64,000 nt of DNA from Rheinheimera hassiensis (GTDB taxonomy: Bacteria; Pseudomonadota; Gammaproteobacteria; Enterobacterales; Alteromonadaceae): positions 517,071 to 581,070 of the forward strand of contig NZ_JAKUJZ010000002.1 of NCBI RefSeq assembly GCF_022436675.1. Reading direction: 5' to 3'. Numbering within the stretch: position 1 is the first letter of the stretch; the number at the start of each line of letters is the position of its first letter. The notes below the pieces were generated by a model that saw nothing but the letters and a program-made list of their open reading frames with translations, was not told where the DNA came from and did no database searches. Of this stretch, positions 9,705 through 20,702 are shown one piece after another. The position numbers and the translations under genes were made by a program.

Positions 9705-10301
9705 TCAGGTGTCTTGCCGTTGACGCTGCTCTGCTTTTTGCTTTAGTAAACGCGATTGCTGATGCAGGCTGGCGCGTACGATCAGTTCGCGGTCTTCTTC
9801 ACGAATACGGTTAAACACCACTTTTATCTGCCATTGGCCGTCTGCAGGCTCACAGCTGAGTACCTGGCCATAGCAAAATACCGCGCCATCGTTATTATCC
9901 AGAAATATTTTCAGTTCAAGTACTTGCATGGGCTGCAGTGCAATATCGGCTAAAAAGCAGCAACCGCTGCCGCCGTAACTCAGGGTAGAATAACGCTGGC
10001 TATTGATGTCTTGCTGTTGCAGTACATATTGCAGCAGCAAATCTATTTTACGTGCCTGTTGTTGCAAATAAAGCGCTAATTCTTCAGCCAGTTCGCCTAA
10101 GCGGTTTAACGAGCGTAAAGCTGAGTTATTCAGATTGCTGGCTTCAGAGGCCATTAAAAACGGCGCCGGGATCGCATTTTGCAATGCAGCTGCATCGGGT
10201 AAGGCAATATCCAGCGGCCGGGCATTGATGCTGATAGCATGTTCAATGCTGAAGTAATCCTGATAAGCATCATCTAACTGCTGTAATGTGAAATCACTCA
10301 T
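9705..10301 (-). CDS. PilZ-domain protein
   Basis: A 198-residue cytoplasmic protein divergent from lolC. The N-terminal half is helical and unrecognised. The C-terminal half (about 105-195) resembles PilZ: YSTLSYGGSGCCFLADIALQ followed by a beta-rich stretch and VVFNRIREEDRELIVRASL, with a basic Gln/Arg tail. PilZ domains usually bind c-di-GMP through RxxxR and D/NxSxxG. Here only an SxxG-like part (LSYGGSG) is evident and a clear RxxxR is not, so c-di-GMP binding is doubtful. Fold assignment is moderate; ligand is unknown. Confidence 0.7.
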   Translation of the reverse strand: MSDFTLQQLDDAYQDYFSIEHAISINARPLDIALPDAAALQNAIPAPFLMASEASNLNNSALRSLNRLGELAEELALYLQQQARKIDLLLQYVLQQQDINSQRYSTLSYGGSGCCFLADIALQPMQVLELKIFLDNNDGAVFCYGQVLSCEPADGQWQIKVVFNRIREEDRELIVRASLHQQSRLLKQKAEQRQRQDT

Positions 10302-10397
10302 GGCAATACCTTTGCAAGCTGCTTGTCACGACAGGCAATAATCTCTATGATCGACGCCACTTTACCATCTAACGTGGGCATTGTCCTGAATATTAGG

Positions 10398-11597
10398 ATG
10401 CAGTTACCAGTCAGTTTATTAATCGGCTTACGCTATAGCCAGAGCCGAAAGGGTAATGCCTTTATCTCTTTCATTACGTTATTTTCCGTCGCCGGGATCT
10501 TTTTGGGCGTGATGGCGCTGACTATTGTCAGCTCGGTAATGAACGGTTTTGAGGGCGAGCTGAAAAAACGTATTCTCGGTGTGATTCCGCATCTGGTGCT
10601 GACTACGCCGGCAGACAATTCGCAAGATTGGCAACAACGCCTGATGGCAGGCTCTGCCGTGCTGCAAATTAACCCTTTTTTACAGGCAGAAGCGCTGGTG
10701 CAATCGCCCAGGCAGTTAACGGCTGTGTTGTTGCAAGGCGTAACAACCGATGCTTTACCGGCATTTATGCAGCAAGCATTGCTGGTTGGTGATTGGCAGA
10801 ATTTTGCCTCGCAGCGCTACGGGGTAGTGCTGGGGCGTGGCCTGGCCGAGCAGCTGGAAGTATCAGTGGGCGACCCGGTACGCTTTATGTTGCCGCAGGC
10901 TGGTAGCTATACGCCAATGGGCTGGGTGCCGCGCCAGAGGTTGTTTACCGTAGCAGGTATTCTGGAAACTGGCTCTGATGTCGATAAGCTGATTGCAGTA
11001 ACATCACTGGATGATTTAACCCGGCTATTAAGTGCCGCAGGCAAAGATCAGCAATGGCGAGTTACCCTCAAAGAGCCCTTTGCCGCACCTACACTGGGCG
11101 GACAACTTGCAGCAGAATCCGGCTTAAAAGTACAGGACTGGCGACAAAGCCATGGCAAATTATTTGCTGCCGTAGCGATGGAAAAAGCCATGATGTGGCT
11201 CATGTTACTACTGATTGTTGCGGTAGCCGCGTTTAATATTGTCTCTGCTCTGGTGATGATGGTAACCGACAAGCAAGCTGAAATTGCCATTTTAAAAACC
11301 CTGGGTATGACAGACCGGCAGCTGTTTACCGTCTTTGCGGTGCAGGGGATCAGTAACGGCCTGGCCGGTGCTGTAAGCGGCGCCGTTGCTGGTGTGTTGT
11401 TATGCTGGCAGCTAAACCCAATACTGCATATGCTTGGTTTATCAGTAGCTCCGGGCGTAGAGCTGCCGGTAGATATTCAGCTAGAACAAATCTTGTTAAT
11501 TTTGCTAAGTGCCCTGGCTTTAACACTGATGGCAGTGTGGTATCCGGCAAAACGCGCTGTAGCAATAAATCCGGCGGACATTTTACGCGATGAGTAA
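10398..11597 (+). CDS. lolC: Lipoprotein-releasing ABC transporter permease LolC
   Basis: A 399-residue inner-membrane permease of the LolCDE machine, which extracts outer-membrane lipoproteins from the inner membrane and passes them to LolA. The start at 10398 ([20 protein letters not shown]) matches the usual LolC N-terminus and length; upstream in-frame ATGs would add 25 non-conserved residues. There is one transmembrane helix (about 25-48), a large periplasmic domain and three C-terminal helices (about 270-395), the MacB/FtsX layout. The end overlaps lolD by 8 bp. Confidence 0.93.
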   Translation: MQLPVSLLIGLRYSQSRKGNAFISFITLFSVAGIFLGVMALTIVSSVMNGFEGELKKRILGVIPHLVLTTPADNSQDWQQRLMAGSAVLQINPFLQAEALVQSPRQLTAVLLQGVTTDALPAFMQQALLVGDWQNFASQRYGVVLGRGLAEQLEVSVGDPVRFMLPQAGSYTPMGWVPRQRLFTVAGILETGSDVDKLIAVTSLDDLTRLLSAAGKDQQWRVTLKEPFAAPTLGGQLAAESGLKVQDWRQSHGKLFAAVAMEKAMMWLMLLLIVAVAAFNIVSALVMMVTDKQAEIAILKTLGMTDRQLFTVFAVQGISNGLAGAVSGAVAGVLLCWQLNPILHMLGLSVAPGVELPVDIQLEQILLILLSALALTLMAVWYPAKRAVAINPADILRDE

Positions 11598-12273
11598 TGT
11601 ATTAACGGCAACACAATTGTGCAAAAGCTACCGTGACGGCCAGCAGGTTACTGAAGTACTGCACGGTATTGATTTATCCATTAAACGTGGCGATATGCTG
11701 GCAATTGTTGGCAGCTCTGGCTCGGGTAAAAGCACCTTGCTGCATATTCTGGGTACTTTGGATCAGGCCGACAGCGGCAGCTTAAGTTTGTTAGGTCATG
11801 ATGTCGCCCGGATGACATCGTCGCAAAAAGCAGCTTTGCGTAACGGCCAGCTGGGTTTTATTTACCAGTTTCATCACTTGCTGATGGATTTTACTGCATT
11901 AGAAAACGTTGCTATGCCATTGCTGATCCGCGGTTTATCTGCCACTGCTGCTAATCAGCGCGCCAACATGATGCTGGAGCGGGTAGGCCTGTCACACCGC
12001 AGCCATCATAAACCGGCAGAACTCAGCGGTGGTGAGCGCCAGCGTGTTGCTATTGCCAGAGCGTTAGTGGGGGAGCCGGCACTGGTATTGGCGGATGAGC
12101 CGACCGGTAATCTGGATCAGCATACTGCCGAGAGTATTTATCAGTTACTGCGCACGTTAAACCGCGAGCTTGGTACCAGTTTTATTGTCGTTACACATGA
12201 TTTGGCACTGGCAGCCCGGCTGGATAGGCACGTCTCTATGCGCGATGGCCGCCTGGAGAACCCGCATGGCTAG
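11590..12273 (+). CDS. lolD: Lipoprotein-releasing ABC transporter ATPase LolD
   Basis: A 227-residue ATPase that powers LolCDE. Walker A GSSGSGKS (residues 41-48), the ABC signature [15 protein letters not shown], Walker [12 protein letters not shown] and the switch histidine in VVTHD are all present. It overlaps lolC by 8 bp and lolE by 8 bp, so the three genes are translationally coupled. Confidence 0.97.
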   Translation: MSNVLTATQLCKSYRDGQQVTEVLHGIDLSIKRGDMLAIVGSSGSGKSTLLHILGTLDQADSGSLSLLGHDVARMTSSQKAALRNGQLGFIYQFHHLLMDFTALENVAMPLLIRGLSATAANQRANMMLERVGLSHRSHHKPAELSGGERQRVAIARALVGEPALVLADEPTGNLDQHTAESIYQLLRTLNRELGTSFIVVTHDLALAARLDRHVSMRDGRLENPHG

Positions 12274-13504
12274 TCTGGCCTGGCAGTTAGCACGGCGTTA
12301 TCGTTCTACCCGCCATAGCAGCGGATTTATCCGCTTTATCTCTGCAAGTTCTACTTTGGGCATTGCGCTAGGTGTGGCTATTCTGATCCTGGCTTTATCG
12401 GTAATGAATGGCTTTGAGCTGGCACTGAAACAGCGTTTGTTGTCGGTGATCCCGCATGTAGAGCTGGAAGCTGTGCAGCATAACCTGCACGACTGGCAAC
12501 GTAAGCAACAGCTGTTTGCTGAGGTTGCCGGGGTTGAAGCGGTAGCGCCTTATATTAAAAGTAATGGCATGCTAAGGGCCGGAACAGAAGTTAAAGCGGC
12601 AGAAGTGCGCGGCATTGATATTGTCTCAGAGCGCGGCATCAGTGATTTTGCCAGTTATATCAGTGCCGGGCAGCTTGATACGCTGCAGGAAAGCGACATT
12701 GTGCTGGGGCAGGGTATTGCCGATGCGCTAAATGTAAGTGTGGGTGAACAGGTACAATTGCTACTGCCAAAACTAACCGAAGATGGCCGCCTGGCCAGCC
12801 ACAGCACTGCCAGCCTGACCGTCAGCGCTATAGTTGCTGTAGGCGGCCAGCTGGATTACAGTCATGTCTGGCTGGATATGGCCACGCTGGCGAAATTGTT
12901 GGCCTTTGAGCCGGGTACGGTGCAAGGCTTTGCTTTTCGGCTGGACGATATTTTTCAGGCACCGCAAATGGCGCGTGAGCTTGGCCGGGTATCCGAAGAT
13001 TATGTTTACCTGCTGGACTGGTTTCGCAGCCAGGGCCATGTCTATCAGGACATTCAGATGGTACGCAGTATTTTATATCTGGTACTGGCATTGGTGATTG
13101 CGGTAGCCAGTTTTAATATCGTTGCCACGCTGGTCATGGCTGTGCGGGAAAAAGAAGGTGATATTGCCATTTTGCTTACCATGGGGGTGTCGCCAGCGAT
13201 AATTATACGTACCTTTATGTGGCTGGGCTGGCTTAACGGCTTAATTGGCGCGGTAGCAGGCTTAGTTGTTGGTGTATTGCTGGCCAGCTATATTGAGCCG
13301 GTGTTTGCCTTTGTAACGAACGTGCTAGGTAAATCGCTGTTGGACCCAAGTATCTATTTTATTAATTTTGTACCGTCGTTATTGCAGTGGCAGGATGTAT
13401 TGCTGACCTTTGGTGTGGCAATAGTGATGAGTTTACTGGCAACGCTTTATCCGGCGTGGCGTGCCAGTAAGGTACAACCTGCGCGTGTGCTGGGGCAACG
13501 CTAA
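12266..13504 (+). CDS. lolE: Lipoprotein-releasing ABC transporter permease LolE
   Basis: A 412-residue second permease of LolCDE. The start at 12266 ([20 protein letters not shown]) lies inside the end of lolD and gives the standard length; the longer in-frame extension is a shadow of lolD. It has an N-terminal helix ([20 protein letters not shown]), a periplasmic domain and three C-terminal helices ending in [17 protein letters not shown]. It is paralogous to the LolC two genes upstream. The stop is only 4 bp from the stop of the convergent DUF2062 gene, with no visible terminator between them. Confidence 0.95.
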   Translation: MASLAWQLARRYRSTRHSSGFIRFISASSTLGIALGVAILILALSVMNGFELALKQRLLSVIPHVELEAVQHNLHDWQRKQQLFAEVAGVEAVAPYIKSNGMLRAGTEVKAAEVRGIDIVSERGISDFASYISAGQLDTLQESDIVLGQGIADALNVSVGEQVQLLLPKLTEDGRLASHSTASLTVSAIVAVGGQLDYSHVWLDMATLAKLLAFEPGTVQGFAFRLDDIFQAPQMARELGRVSEDYVYLLDWFRSQGHVYQDIQMVRSILYLVLALVIAVASFNIVATLVMAVREKEGDIAILLTMGVSPAIIIRTFMWLGWLNGLIGAVAGLVVGVLLASYIEPVFAFVTNVLGKSLLDPSIYFINFVPSLLQWQDVLLTFGVAIVMSLLATLYPAWRASKVQPARVLGQR

Positions 13505-13508
13505 AACG

Positions 13509-14039
13509 TTAAAGTGGTGGTTGGTTTTTCCGTTTTAATTTTTTGCCCAGTTGGGCTTTTCTTACCGATAAGCGCCATAGCCAGTCGATAACAAAATAGC
13601 CAACAATGGCGGAGCAAATTCCCATCAGCAAACAGCCTGCCAGAAAAGGTTTACCGATAGTATGAATACTATGCGCCAGCCAATCCCAGCTGGCCTCAAA
13701 AGCGAAAGGCTCCAGCGGCGTTCTTAGTACAACGCAACCTACCAGATAGCTAATGTAAAACAAAACTGGCATTGTGATAGGGTTGGTTAACCACACCAGC
13801 GCTACTGATAATGGCAAATTCACCCGCATCGGTATTGCAACAGCTGCAGATGCCACCATCTGAAATGGGATCGGCATCCAGGCGAAAAACAGCCCAACCG
13901 CAAAAGCGCCGCGGGCAGAGCGTCGGTTCAGGTGCCATAAATTACCATCGTGTAAAAGCGAGCCAAATATTTTAAGCAGCTTCTGCTGCTTGATTTTTTC
14001 TGGCGATGGTAAATATTTCTTAATAAAGTTCTTTGGCAT
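13509..14039 (-). CDS. DUF2062 membrane protein
   Basis: A 176-residue inner-membrane protein. The N-terminal part is basic and cytoplasmic (KKYLPSPEKIKQQKLL). The DUF2062 signature is visible as RSARGAFAVGLFFAWMPIPF and LVWLTNPITMPVLFYISYLVG, with about three membrane segments and a basic C-terminus. Genes of this family often lie beside comEC/msbA in gammaproteobacteria. The function is unknown. It is divergent from comEC, with only about 25 bp between the two starts. Confidence 0.85.
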   Translation of the reverse strand: MPKNFIKKYLPSPEKIKQQKLLKIFGSLLHDGNLWHLNRRSARGAFAVGLFFAWMPIPFQMVASAAVAIPMRVNLPLSVALVWLTNPITMPVLFYISYLVGCVVLRTPLEPFAFEASWDWLAHSIHTIGKPFLAGCLLMGICSAIVGYFVIDWLWRLSVRKAQLGKKLKRKNQPPL

Positions 14040-14064
14040 TACAACCTATTCACAAAAAACAGAC

Positions 14065-16314
14065 ATGAAATCTTTTTGTATCGGTGTGCTTGCAGGCAGC
14101 CTATTGTCATTATTTTTGCCAATAGTGCCACCTTTTTTCACAGTATTTTTGCTGCTGCCGCTAACTATACTCTTGTTTGCGGTACGCTACCGGTTTTGTG
14201 CGGGGCTGGTCGCTTTTTTTTGTTGCTGGGTAACCCAGTTTGCCGCCTATCAAACCGAACAGCTGCAGCTGTTGAACTACAGTGCGCCACTGCACGGTAG
14301 CATTGTTGGTATACCAAAACACTATGCTGAGTATAGCCAATTTACATTACGACTGGAAAACAGCAGTGCTGCAGGGTATCAGATCCAGCTGAATTGGTCA
14401 CAACCTCCTGTTCTGCTTCAGGAGGGCCAGCGCTGGCAGCTAAACGCACGGCTAAGGCCGGTGGCTGGCAGTGCTAACCCGGCCGGAGTTAACCGTGAAG
14501 CGCAGGCTTTACTGCAGGGCGTGCTGGCGCAAGGTTCAGTAATGACCGATCCTGAAGCGAAATTGCTGCCCCACTCAGTGTCATTGCGCCAGCGGCTGAT
14601 AGCGAGGTTGCAGCAGGCCACAGCAGATCTGAATACTGCGCCATTATTACTGGCGCTGACTACAGGACAGCGCCAGTTTTCACCGGCGCTGTGGCACGGG
14701 TTGCAGCAGTCTGGTTTAGCGCATTTGCTGGCCATTTCCGGTTTGCATATTGGCCTGGTGTTTGGCTGGAGCTTTTTTGTGCTGCGTTTTATGCCCTGGC
14801 CGCTGCGTTACTTAGCCTGTCGCCAAGGCGTAGCGTTAACCGGTGCCCTGTTGGCGGCCTTTGGTTATGCCTGGCTGGCCGGTTTTGCTATTCCTACAAT
14901 CAGAGCGGCATTTGCCTTACTGTTAATGGTTTTGGCCTGGCTGCAGTACCGGCAGTTGAGTTACAGCCATTACTGGCTATTACTTACAGCAGGGCTGTTG
15001 CTGGTACAGCCATTTTTTGTATTAAGTAAAAGTTTCTGGCTGTCGGTGCTTGCTGTGGCGGTTATTTTTACTGTGTTATGGCTGCAACCGCGTTATACCC
15101 GCCACTGGCGCAGTAAATTCTACCTGTTTTTGCGTTTTCACTTTTGCCTGACCTTATTTATGTCGCTGCTGAGCCTGTTATTATTTGACGGCAGTTCGGT
15201 ATTGGCATTGGTATCGAATGTATTGTGGGTGCCGTGGTGCAGTTTACTGGCTATACCGTTGTTGTTTCTCAGTCTGTTGGCTGAATTAGCTCAGCTACCT
15301 GGCAGTAATCTGTTTTGGCAGTTAACCGATACACTGTTTCAGCCCTTGCTGTGGTGGCTTAATTGGAGCGCGTTACAAAGCAACAGCTGGTGGGCCTGGC
15401 CGGATCAGCACTGGCTGGTAATTTGCAGTTTGCTTATTGCCAGTGCGCTGTATTTATTGTCATACCAACGCCTGTTTCTTTATCTTGGCGTTGTGCTGGT
15501 GTTGCCATTAGTGCTGGCATTTGCCAGGCCTGCTCAGTGGCAGTTGCATCTGATTGACGTCGGGCAGGGGCTTGCAGTGTTGCTACAGTATGGTCAGCGC
15601 GGAGTGTTGTATGATGTTGGGCCACGTTATGGCCAGCACAGTGCCACGGCATCGCAGGTATTGCCTTATTTGCGCCAGCGCGGTGTACGCCAGTTGGATT
15701 ATGTTATTTTAAGTCACGATGACAGCGATCATACCGGTGACTGGCAGTTGATCACGGCGTTTTATCCGCAGGCACAAATTTACACTGATATTGACCACAT
15801 TGATAATGCACAACCTTGCCGTGCCATACCGCAACAATATTTAGCAGCCCGGCTGCAAATGCTGGCCACCGGCGGAGATTTTGGCAACAAGAATGACAGC
15901 TCCTGTGTACTGTTAATACAGCTGTATGACTGGCAAATTCTATTGCCGGGCGATATTGGTGCCAAGGTTGAACGGCAGCTTATTGCGCGCTATCCGCAGT
16001 TAACCGCTAACGTGCTGGTGCTATCTCATCATGGGAGTAACAGTTCCAGCCATTTTACTTTTTTACACCAGTTAGCGCCGCAATTGGCGTTAAACAGTGC
16101 CAGTTTGTATAACCGCCATCAGCATCCCGCCATTGCTGTGCAACAACGCTTGCAGATGCTGGGTATTCCACTACATAACACCGCGCATGGCGGTGCTATC
16201 AGACTGGATATTAGTGAGCAGGCGCTGCACTTAAGCGAATATCGCGCGCAAAGAATACCCTTTTGGCTGCAAAAGCCGGTGGGAAATGCTGAAACCTTGC
16301 TAACAACACGCTAG
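14065..16314 (+). CDS. comEC: ComEC/Rec2 DNA-uptake channel
   Basis: A 749-residue polytopic membrane protein expected to carry single-stranded DNA across the inner membrane during natural transformation. The start at 14065 (MKSFCIGVLAGSLLSLF) places a membrane helix at the N-terminus. The middle carries the competence domain (HLLAISGLHIGLVFG). The C-terminal third (about from residue 505) is a metallo-beta-lactamase-like domain with DVGQGLAVLLQYG, LSHDDSDHTGD and SHHGSNSSS; the usual DTGP reads DVGP. The gene leads a run through msbA, lpxK, ycaR and kdsB. Other competence genes are not in the window, so transformability cannot be judged. Confidence 0.93.
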   Translation: MKSFCIGVLAGSLLSLFLPIVPPFFTVFLLLPLTILLFAVRYRFCAGLVAFFCCWVTQFAAYQTEQLQLLNYSAPLHGSIVGIPKHYAEYSQFTLRLENSSAAGYQIQLNWSQPPVLLQEGQRWQLNARLRPVAGSANPAGVNREAQALLQGVLAQGSVMTDPEAKLLPHSVSLRQRLIARLQQATADLNTAPLLLALTTGQRQFSPALWHGLQQSGLAHLLAISGLHIGLVFGWSFFVLRFMPWPLRYLACRQGVALTGALLAAFGYAWLAGFAIPTIRAAFALLLMVLAWLQYRQLSYSHYWLLLTAGLLLVQPFFVLSKSFWLSVLAVAVIFTVLWLQPRYTRHWRSKFYLFLRFHFCLTLFMSLLSLLLFDGSSVLALVSNVLWVPWCSLLAIPLLFLSLLAELAQLPGSNLFWQLTDTLFQPLLWWLNWSALQSNSWWAWPDQHWLVICSLLIASALYLLSYQRLFLYLGVVLVLPLVLAFARPAQWQLHLIDVGQGLAVLLQYGQRGVLYDVGPRYGQHSATASQVLPYLRQRGVRQLDYVILSHDDSDHTGDWQLITAFYPQAQIYTDIDHIDNAQPCRAIPQQYLAARLQMLATGGDFGNKNDSSCVLLIQLYDWQILLPGDIGAKVERQLIARYPQLTANVLVLSHHGSNSSSHFTFLHQLAPQLALNSASLYNRHQHPAIAVQQRLQMLGIPLHNTAHGGAIRLDISEQALHLSEYRAQRIPFWLQKPVGNAETLLTTR

Positions 16315-16346
16315 AATAAGCAAAATTTTTCTTAGAGAACTATTCT

Positions 16347-18098
16347 TTGGCTGCGTCTCAGTTTACTTCACCTGCTACTTTTCGTCGTTTGCTCAGCTAT
16401 GTTAAGCCTTTCCGGCTGGGGTTTGCTGCCGCAGCGTTTGGCATGTTGGGCTATGCCCTGGTGGACGTGTTTTTTATCTCTCAGTTAGAAGACTTTATTG
16501 ATATAGGCATTAACCAGAAAAACACCGATTATCTGCGCTATGCCCCGTTGTTTATAATCGGCATTTTTATTTTGCGGGGCGTGTTTAACTTTATCGCCAG
16601 TTACTGCCTTAACTGGGTCGGTACCCATGTGGTGCAGGAAATGCGCCGCCAGTTATTCCGCCACTATATCCGCTTACCGGTTAGCTTTCATGATCAACAT
16701 TCTACCGGTGAGTTAATCTCTAAGGTGACTTACAATACCGAACAAATTAAACAGGCCACTTCAAAAGCATTAGCGGTGTTGCTGCGCGAAGGTGTTTTTG
16801 TTATCGGCTTGCTGGTGATGATGTTTTGGATCAGTTGGCAGTTGTCCTCTATTTTTCTGCTGATAGCCCCGGTTATTGCCATTGTAGTGCGGCTGGTATC
16901 GAAACGCTTTCGTTTGCTCAGCCGTAATATTCAGGGCGCGATGGGTGAAGTAACCACCTGCTCGGAGCAAATGTTAAACGGCCATAAAGTTATTTTGTCG
17001 TTTGGCGGGCAGCAGATTGAAGAGCAACGTTTTGCCAGGGTAAACAACCTGACCCGGCGCCAGGACGTTAAAATGGAAGCCACCCGCGCTATTAGTGTGT
17101 CGTCTATTCAGATTATTGCCTCTTTTGCGCTGGCGTTTGTTATTTACATGGCCAGTTTCCCCGAAATGCTCGACAGCCTGACTGCAGGTAAATTTACCAC
17201 TATTGTGGGCTCTATGATGATGTTGCTGCGCCCGCTCAAGCAGCTAACCACTGTGAACAGTGAATTTCAGCGTGGTCTGGCTGCGGCTAACAGCGTATTT
17301 GATGTGCTGGACCAGCCGTTAGAGCAGGATACCGGTACTGCAGTTTTAGACAATGTCAGCGGTGAAATTCGCTTTGAAAGCGTAAACTTCAGCTACCCCG
17401 GACATGACAAACAAGTGCTGTTTGATGTCAGTTTTAATGCGCCAGCCGGTAAAACCATTGCTCTGGTTGGTCGCTCCGGCAGCGGTAAAACCACCATTTC
17501 CAGCTTATTACCGCGTTTTTATGAAATCAGCAGCGGCGGTATCTTTATTGACGGGCATAATATCCGTGATTGTACTCTGGCCTCGTTAAGGTTGCAGATG
17601 GCAGTGGTGTCGCAGCACGTAACTTTATTTAACGACAGTATTGCCAACAATATCAGTTATGGTTGCACAGAGCCGGTGTCTGAAGAGCGTTTGCTGGCTG
17701 TGGCTGAAAAAGCCCATGTACTGGAATTTGCCAGCCAGTTAAAAGATGGCCTGAATACCGTTATCGGTGAAAACGGCGTCAGTTTATCCGGTGGCCAGCG
17801 TCAGCGTATCGCAATAGCACGCGCGTTATTACGCGAAGCGCCGATCCTGATCCTCGATGAAGCCACCTCAGCGCTGGATACAGAATCTGAGCGTAAAATT
17901 CAGGCCGCACTTAATGAGTTGTTAAAAGGCCGCACCAGCATTGTTATTGCGCACCGGTTATCCACAATAGAAAACGCCGATAGCATTATCGTGATGGACC
18001 AGGGCCGTATTGTAGAGCAGGGTGATCACACCAGCTTACTGGCACAAAACGGCGCTTATGCGCAGCTGTATAAACTGCAGTTTGGCGAGCAGCAGTGA
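16347..18098 (+). CDS. msbA: Lipid A flippase MsbA
   Basis: A 583-residue half-transporter that flips core-lipid A across the inner membrane. Six transmembrane helices lie in the first 320 residues. The nucleotide-binding domain has Walker A GRSGSGKTT (about 375-383), signature LSGGQ (about 480-484) and Walker B ILILDEATSALD. The best start is a TTG at 16347 (MAASQFTSPATFRRLLSYVK), because it gives the family length and no ATG lies nearby; GAGA lies upstream. It overlaps lpxK by 4 bp. The order comEC-msbA-lpxK-ycaR-kdsB is conserved in gammaproteobacteria. Confidence 0.95.
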   Translation: MAASQFTSPATFRRLLSYVKPFRLGFAAAAFGMLGYALVDVFFISQLEDFIDIGINQKNTDYLRYAPLFIIGIFILRGVFNFIASYCLNWVGTHVVQEMRRQLFRHYIRLPVSFHDQHSTGELISKVTYNTEQIKQATSKALAVLLREGVFVIGLLVMMFWISWQLSSIFLLIAPVIAIVVRLVSKRFRLLSRNIQGAMGEVTTCSEQMLNGHKVILSFGGQQIEEQRFARVNNLTRRQDVKMEATRAISVSSIQIIASFALAFVIYMASFPEMLDSLTAGKFTTIVGSMMMLLRPLKQLTTVNSEFQRGLAAANSVFDVLDQPLEQDTGTAVLDNVSGEIRFESVNFSYPGHDKQVLFDVSFNAPAGKTIALVGRSGSGKTTISSLLPRFYEISSGGIFIDGHNIRDCTLASLRLQMAVVSQHVTLFNDSIANNISYGCTEPVSEERLLAVAEKAHVLEFASQLKDGLNTVIGENGVSLSGGQRQRIAIARALLREAPILILDEATSALDTESERKIQAALNELLKGRTSIVIAHRLSTIENADSIIVMDQGRIVEQGDHTSLLAQNGAYAQLYKLQFGEQQ

Positions 18099-19069
18099 GC
18101 TTTATCGAACGGCTATGGTATCAGGGCCATAAAGCTTATTGGTTGTTATTGCCGCTGGCCTGGTTGTATGGCGTTATCACGGCATTACGCCGTGTGTTGT
18201 TTCGCTTGGGTATAAAACAGCAGGTAAAAGTAAAAGCGCCGGTTATTGTCGTTGGCAATATCAGCATTGGCGGCACCGGTAAAACGCCGTTTACGTTATT
18301 ACTGTGCCAAACGCTGCGTAATCAAGGCTGGACGCCCGGCATTGTCAGCCGTGGTTATGGCGCTAACATTAAAGCACCTGTATTGGTGCAAACGGATGCA
18401 GCAGCAACAGAGGTGGGCGATGAGCCGTTACTGCTGGCACAGCGCAGTGGTTGCCCGGTAGTCGTGTGTCCGGACAGAGTAGCAGCCGCAGAATATCTGC
18501 TGGCCAATACCAAGGTTGATATTATAGTCAGCGACGATGGCTTGCAGCATTACCGTCTGGCGCGCGATGTGGAAATTATTCTGATTGATGGCAGCCGCGG
18601 TTTGGGCAATGGTCAGTTATTGCCAGCCGGCCCGTTACGTGAAGGCCCCTGGCGCTTAAAACAGGCCAATCTGGTCGTGGCAAACAGCCAGCCTTATGCT
18701 CAGGCAGATGGCGTAATGCAATTGCAGGCGGCAACGGCAAAAGCGCTGTGCAGCGAAGCAACCTTAACGCCTGGCCCGGTAACCCTGGTAGCCGGAATTG
18801 GTAACCCGCAGCGCTTTGAGCGCACGGCACTGGCAGCCGGTTTTAGCATAACAGCACGGCATTATTTTGCTGATCATCATAAATTCAGTGCTGCTGATTT
18901 TACTGATATTCAGGGCCCGGTGCTGATGACTGAGAAAGATGCGGTGAAATGTCGCGATTTTGCCCGCGCTGACTGGTTTAGCCTGGGTGTGGATGCAGCA
19001 CTGGATAAGCCACTACAACAAAAACTAGATACCCTTTTAACTAATCTGCGGAGCAGTTATGGCACTTAA
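18095..19069 (+). CDS. lpxK: Tetraacyldisaccharide 4'-kinase LpxK
   Basis: A 324-residue membrane-anchored kinase that phosphorylates the lipid A disaccharide precursor at the 4' position. The P-loop region [15 protein letters not shown] lies near residues 51-65, and SRGYG and DDGLQHY (the family DDGxQ motif) follow. A hydrophobic N-terminal helix anchors it to the membrane. It starts with GTG, overlapping the msbA stop by 4 bp, and overlaps ycaR by 11 bp. Confidence 0.95.
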   Translation: MSFIERLWYQGHKAYWLLLPLAWLYGVITALRRVLFRLGIKQQVKVKAPVIVVGNISIGGTGKTPFTLLLCQTLRNQGWTPGIVSRGYGANIKAPVLVQTDAAATEVGDEPLLLAQRSGCPVVVCPDRVAAAEYLLANTKVDIIVSDDGLQHYRLARDVEIILIDGSRGLGNGQLLPAGPLREGPWRLKQANLVVANSQPYAQADGVMQLQAATAKALCSEATLTPGPVTLVAGIGNPQRFERTALAAGFSITARHYFADHHKFSAADFTDIQGPVLMTEKDAVKCRDFARADWFSLGVDAALDKPLQQKLDTLLTNLRSSYGT

Positions 19070-19256
19070 AGTAGCATTAACCGAAATTCTGGCCTGTCCG
19101 TTATGTAAAGGCAAACTGAAATATGATCAGGCTTCGCCGCAGCTGATTTGTACCTTTGACCGCCTGGCCTATCCGGTACGCGACAATATTCCGGTATTGC
19201 TGGCCGATGAAGCCCGTGAGCTGACATTGGAAGAGGCAGAACAATGGCGTTCATAG
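19059..19256 (+). CDS. ycaR: Trm112-family small protein YcaR
   Basis: A 65-residue protein of the Trm112/YcaR family. It contains one CPLC pair ([11 protein letters not shown]) and a further Cys in [20 protein letters not shown]. It is embedded between lpxK and kdsB, overlapping both, as in E. coli. Its role is not established; homologues in other lineages activate methyltransferases. Confidence 0.9.
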   Translation: MALKVALTEILACPLCKGKLKYDQASPQLICTFDRLAYPVRDNIPVLLADEARELTLEEAEQWRS

Positions 19257-19996
19257 TGGTTATTCCGGCACGTTTCGCCAGCAGCCGTTTGCCGGGCAAG
19301 CCGTTGGCCGATATTGGCGGCAAAACGATGATTGAGCGTGTTTATCAGCAAGCGCAGCAAAGTGGCGCGCACCGGGTTGTTGTTGCCACTGACGACAGCC
19401 GGGTAGCCGCAGAAGTAGAGCGCTTTGGTGGTGAAGTCTGCATGACATGCGCAGATCATAATTCCGGCACCGAACGGCTGGCCGAAGTGGTCAATAAATT
19501 GCAGCTTGCAGCTGATACGGTAGTGGTTAATGTGCAGGGTGATGAGCCGTTTATTCCGCCGCTGATTATCCGTCAGGTCGCACAAAATCTGGCTGCGCAA
19601 CAAAAAGCACAGATGGCGACATTAGCGGTGCCACTGATGGATGCGGCAGAGATTGCCAACCCGAATATTGTTAAAGTGGTCAGCGATAAACACGGTTACG
19701 CGCTGTATTTCAGCCGCAGTGTGATCCCCTTTGATCGCGATGGACAATTTCAGGCCGAATTAGCCAGCCATTATCGCCGGCATATTGGTATTTATGCTTA
19801 CCGGGCTGCTTTTATTCAGCATTATATTGACTGGCCAGCCTCTGCGTTGGAGCAGATTGAAAGCCTGGAACAACTGCGTGTACTGTGGCATGGTGAGTCA
19901 ATCCATGTTGATACCGCGCTGGAAACACCGGCAGTGGGCGTGGATACGCCAGCTGATCTGGAGCATGCCCGCGCTTATGCCGCCAGCCTGAACTGA
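19244..19996 (+). CDS. kdsB: CMP-Kdo synthetase KdsB
   Basis: A 250-residue cytidylyltransferase that activates Kdo for LPS inner-core synthesis. The nucleotide-binding N-terminus [21 protein letters not shown] is diagnostic, as are [13 protein letters not shown] and the C-terminal [11 protein letters not shown]. It overlaps ycaR by 13 bp and shares a TGATG junction with the next gene. It extends the LPS theme of msbA and lpxK. Confidence 0.97.
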   Translation: MAFIVVIPARFASSRLPGKPLADIGGKTMIERVYQQAQQSGAHRVVVATDDSRVAAEVERFGGEVCMTCADHNSGTERLAEVVNKLQLAADTVVVNVQGDEPFIPPLIIRQVAQNLAAQQKAQMATLAVPLMDAAEIANPNIVKVVSDKHGYALYFSRSVIPFDRDGQFQAELASHYRRHIGIYAYRAAFIQHYIDWPASALEQIESLEQLRVLWHGESIHVDTALETPAVGVDTPADLEHARAYAASLN

Positions 19997-20700
19997 TGGC
20001 AGCCGCTTTTACCCTGGTAGCACAAACCGCAGATTTTGTGGTGTTGAATAAAGCCGCCGGCATCAGTTTTCATTCAGATGATGGCCCGGGCTTAGTGGTA
20101 TTGGCGCAGCAGGAGCTGGGCTATAAGTTGTACCCGGTGCACCGGCTGGATAAAGTGACCTCGGGCTTAATTGTGCTGGCTCGCAGCAGTGCAGCGGCAG
20201 CGCAGTTGACACAGCTATTCAGCACTCATCAGATAGAAAAATACTATCTGGCGTTAAGTGTGGCCAAACCGGCAAAAAAACAGGGCTGGGTAAAAGGCGA
20301 CATGGCATCAGCACGTCGGGGTGCCTGGAAACTACTAAACAGCCAACATAACCCGGCAGTAACCTATTTTATTAGTCAGGGTTTTGCAGAGTTGCCGTTT
20401 CGGGCGTTTTTAGTTAAGCCATATAGTGGTAAAACGCATCAAATTCGTGTGGCGTTGAAAAGCGTTGGTGCGGCTATTGCCGGCGATACGTTATACCAAG
20501 CGGCTGCCGCAGACAGAGTTTATCTGCACGCCTATGCGCTGCACTTTTTTCTGCATAATACCGAATACTATTATGTGCAAGTGCCAACAGAAGGTGCTTT
20601 ATATCAACAACTGGGCCAGAGCGGTGCACTGGATAACTGGGCTCAGCCCTGGCAGCTGAACTGGCCACACTACACTTTACCTAAGCAGGTTAGCGAATAA
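19996..20700 (+). CDS. RluA-family pseudouridine synthase
   Basis: A 234-residue RNA pseudouridine synthase. The catalytic motif HRLDKVTSGLIVLAR (about residues 50-64, with the catalytic Asp) and the later KPYSGKTHQIRVALKSVG are typical of the RluA/RsuA superfamily. There is no S4 domain, and the protein is short for RluA/C/D, so it belongs to a small RluA-like subgroup whose RNA target I cannot name. It is coupled to kdsB through a one-base TGATG overlap and sits 2 bp before tcdA. Confidence 0.88.
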   Translation: MAAAFTLVAQTADFVVLNKAAGISFHSDDGPGLVVLAQQELGYKLYPVHRLDKVTSGLIVLARSSAAAAQLTQLFSTHQIEKYYLALSVAKPAKKQGWVKGDMASARRGAWKLLNSQHNPAVTYFISQGFAELPFRAFLVKPYSGKTHQIRVALKSVGAAIAGDTLYQAAAADRVYLHAYALHFFLHNTEYYYVQVPTEGALYQQLGQSGALDNWAQPWQLNWPHYTLPKQVSE

Positions 20701-20702
20701 CG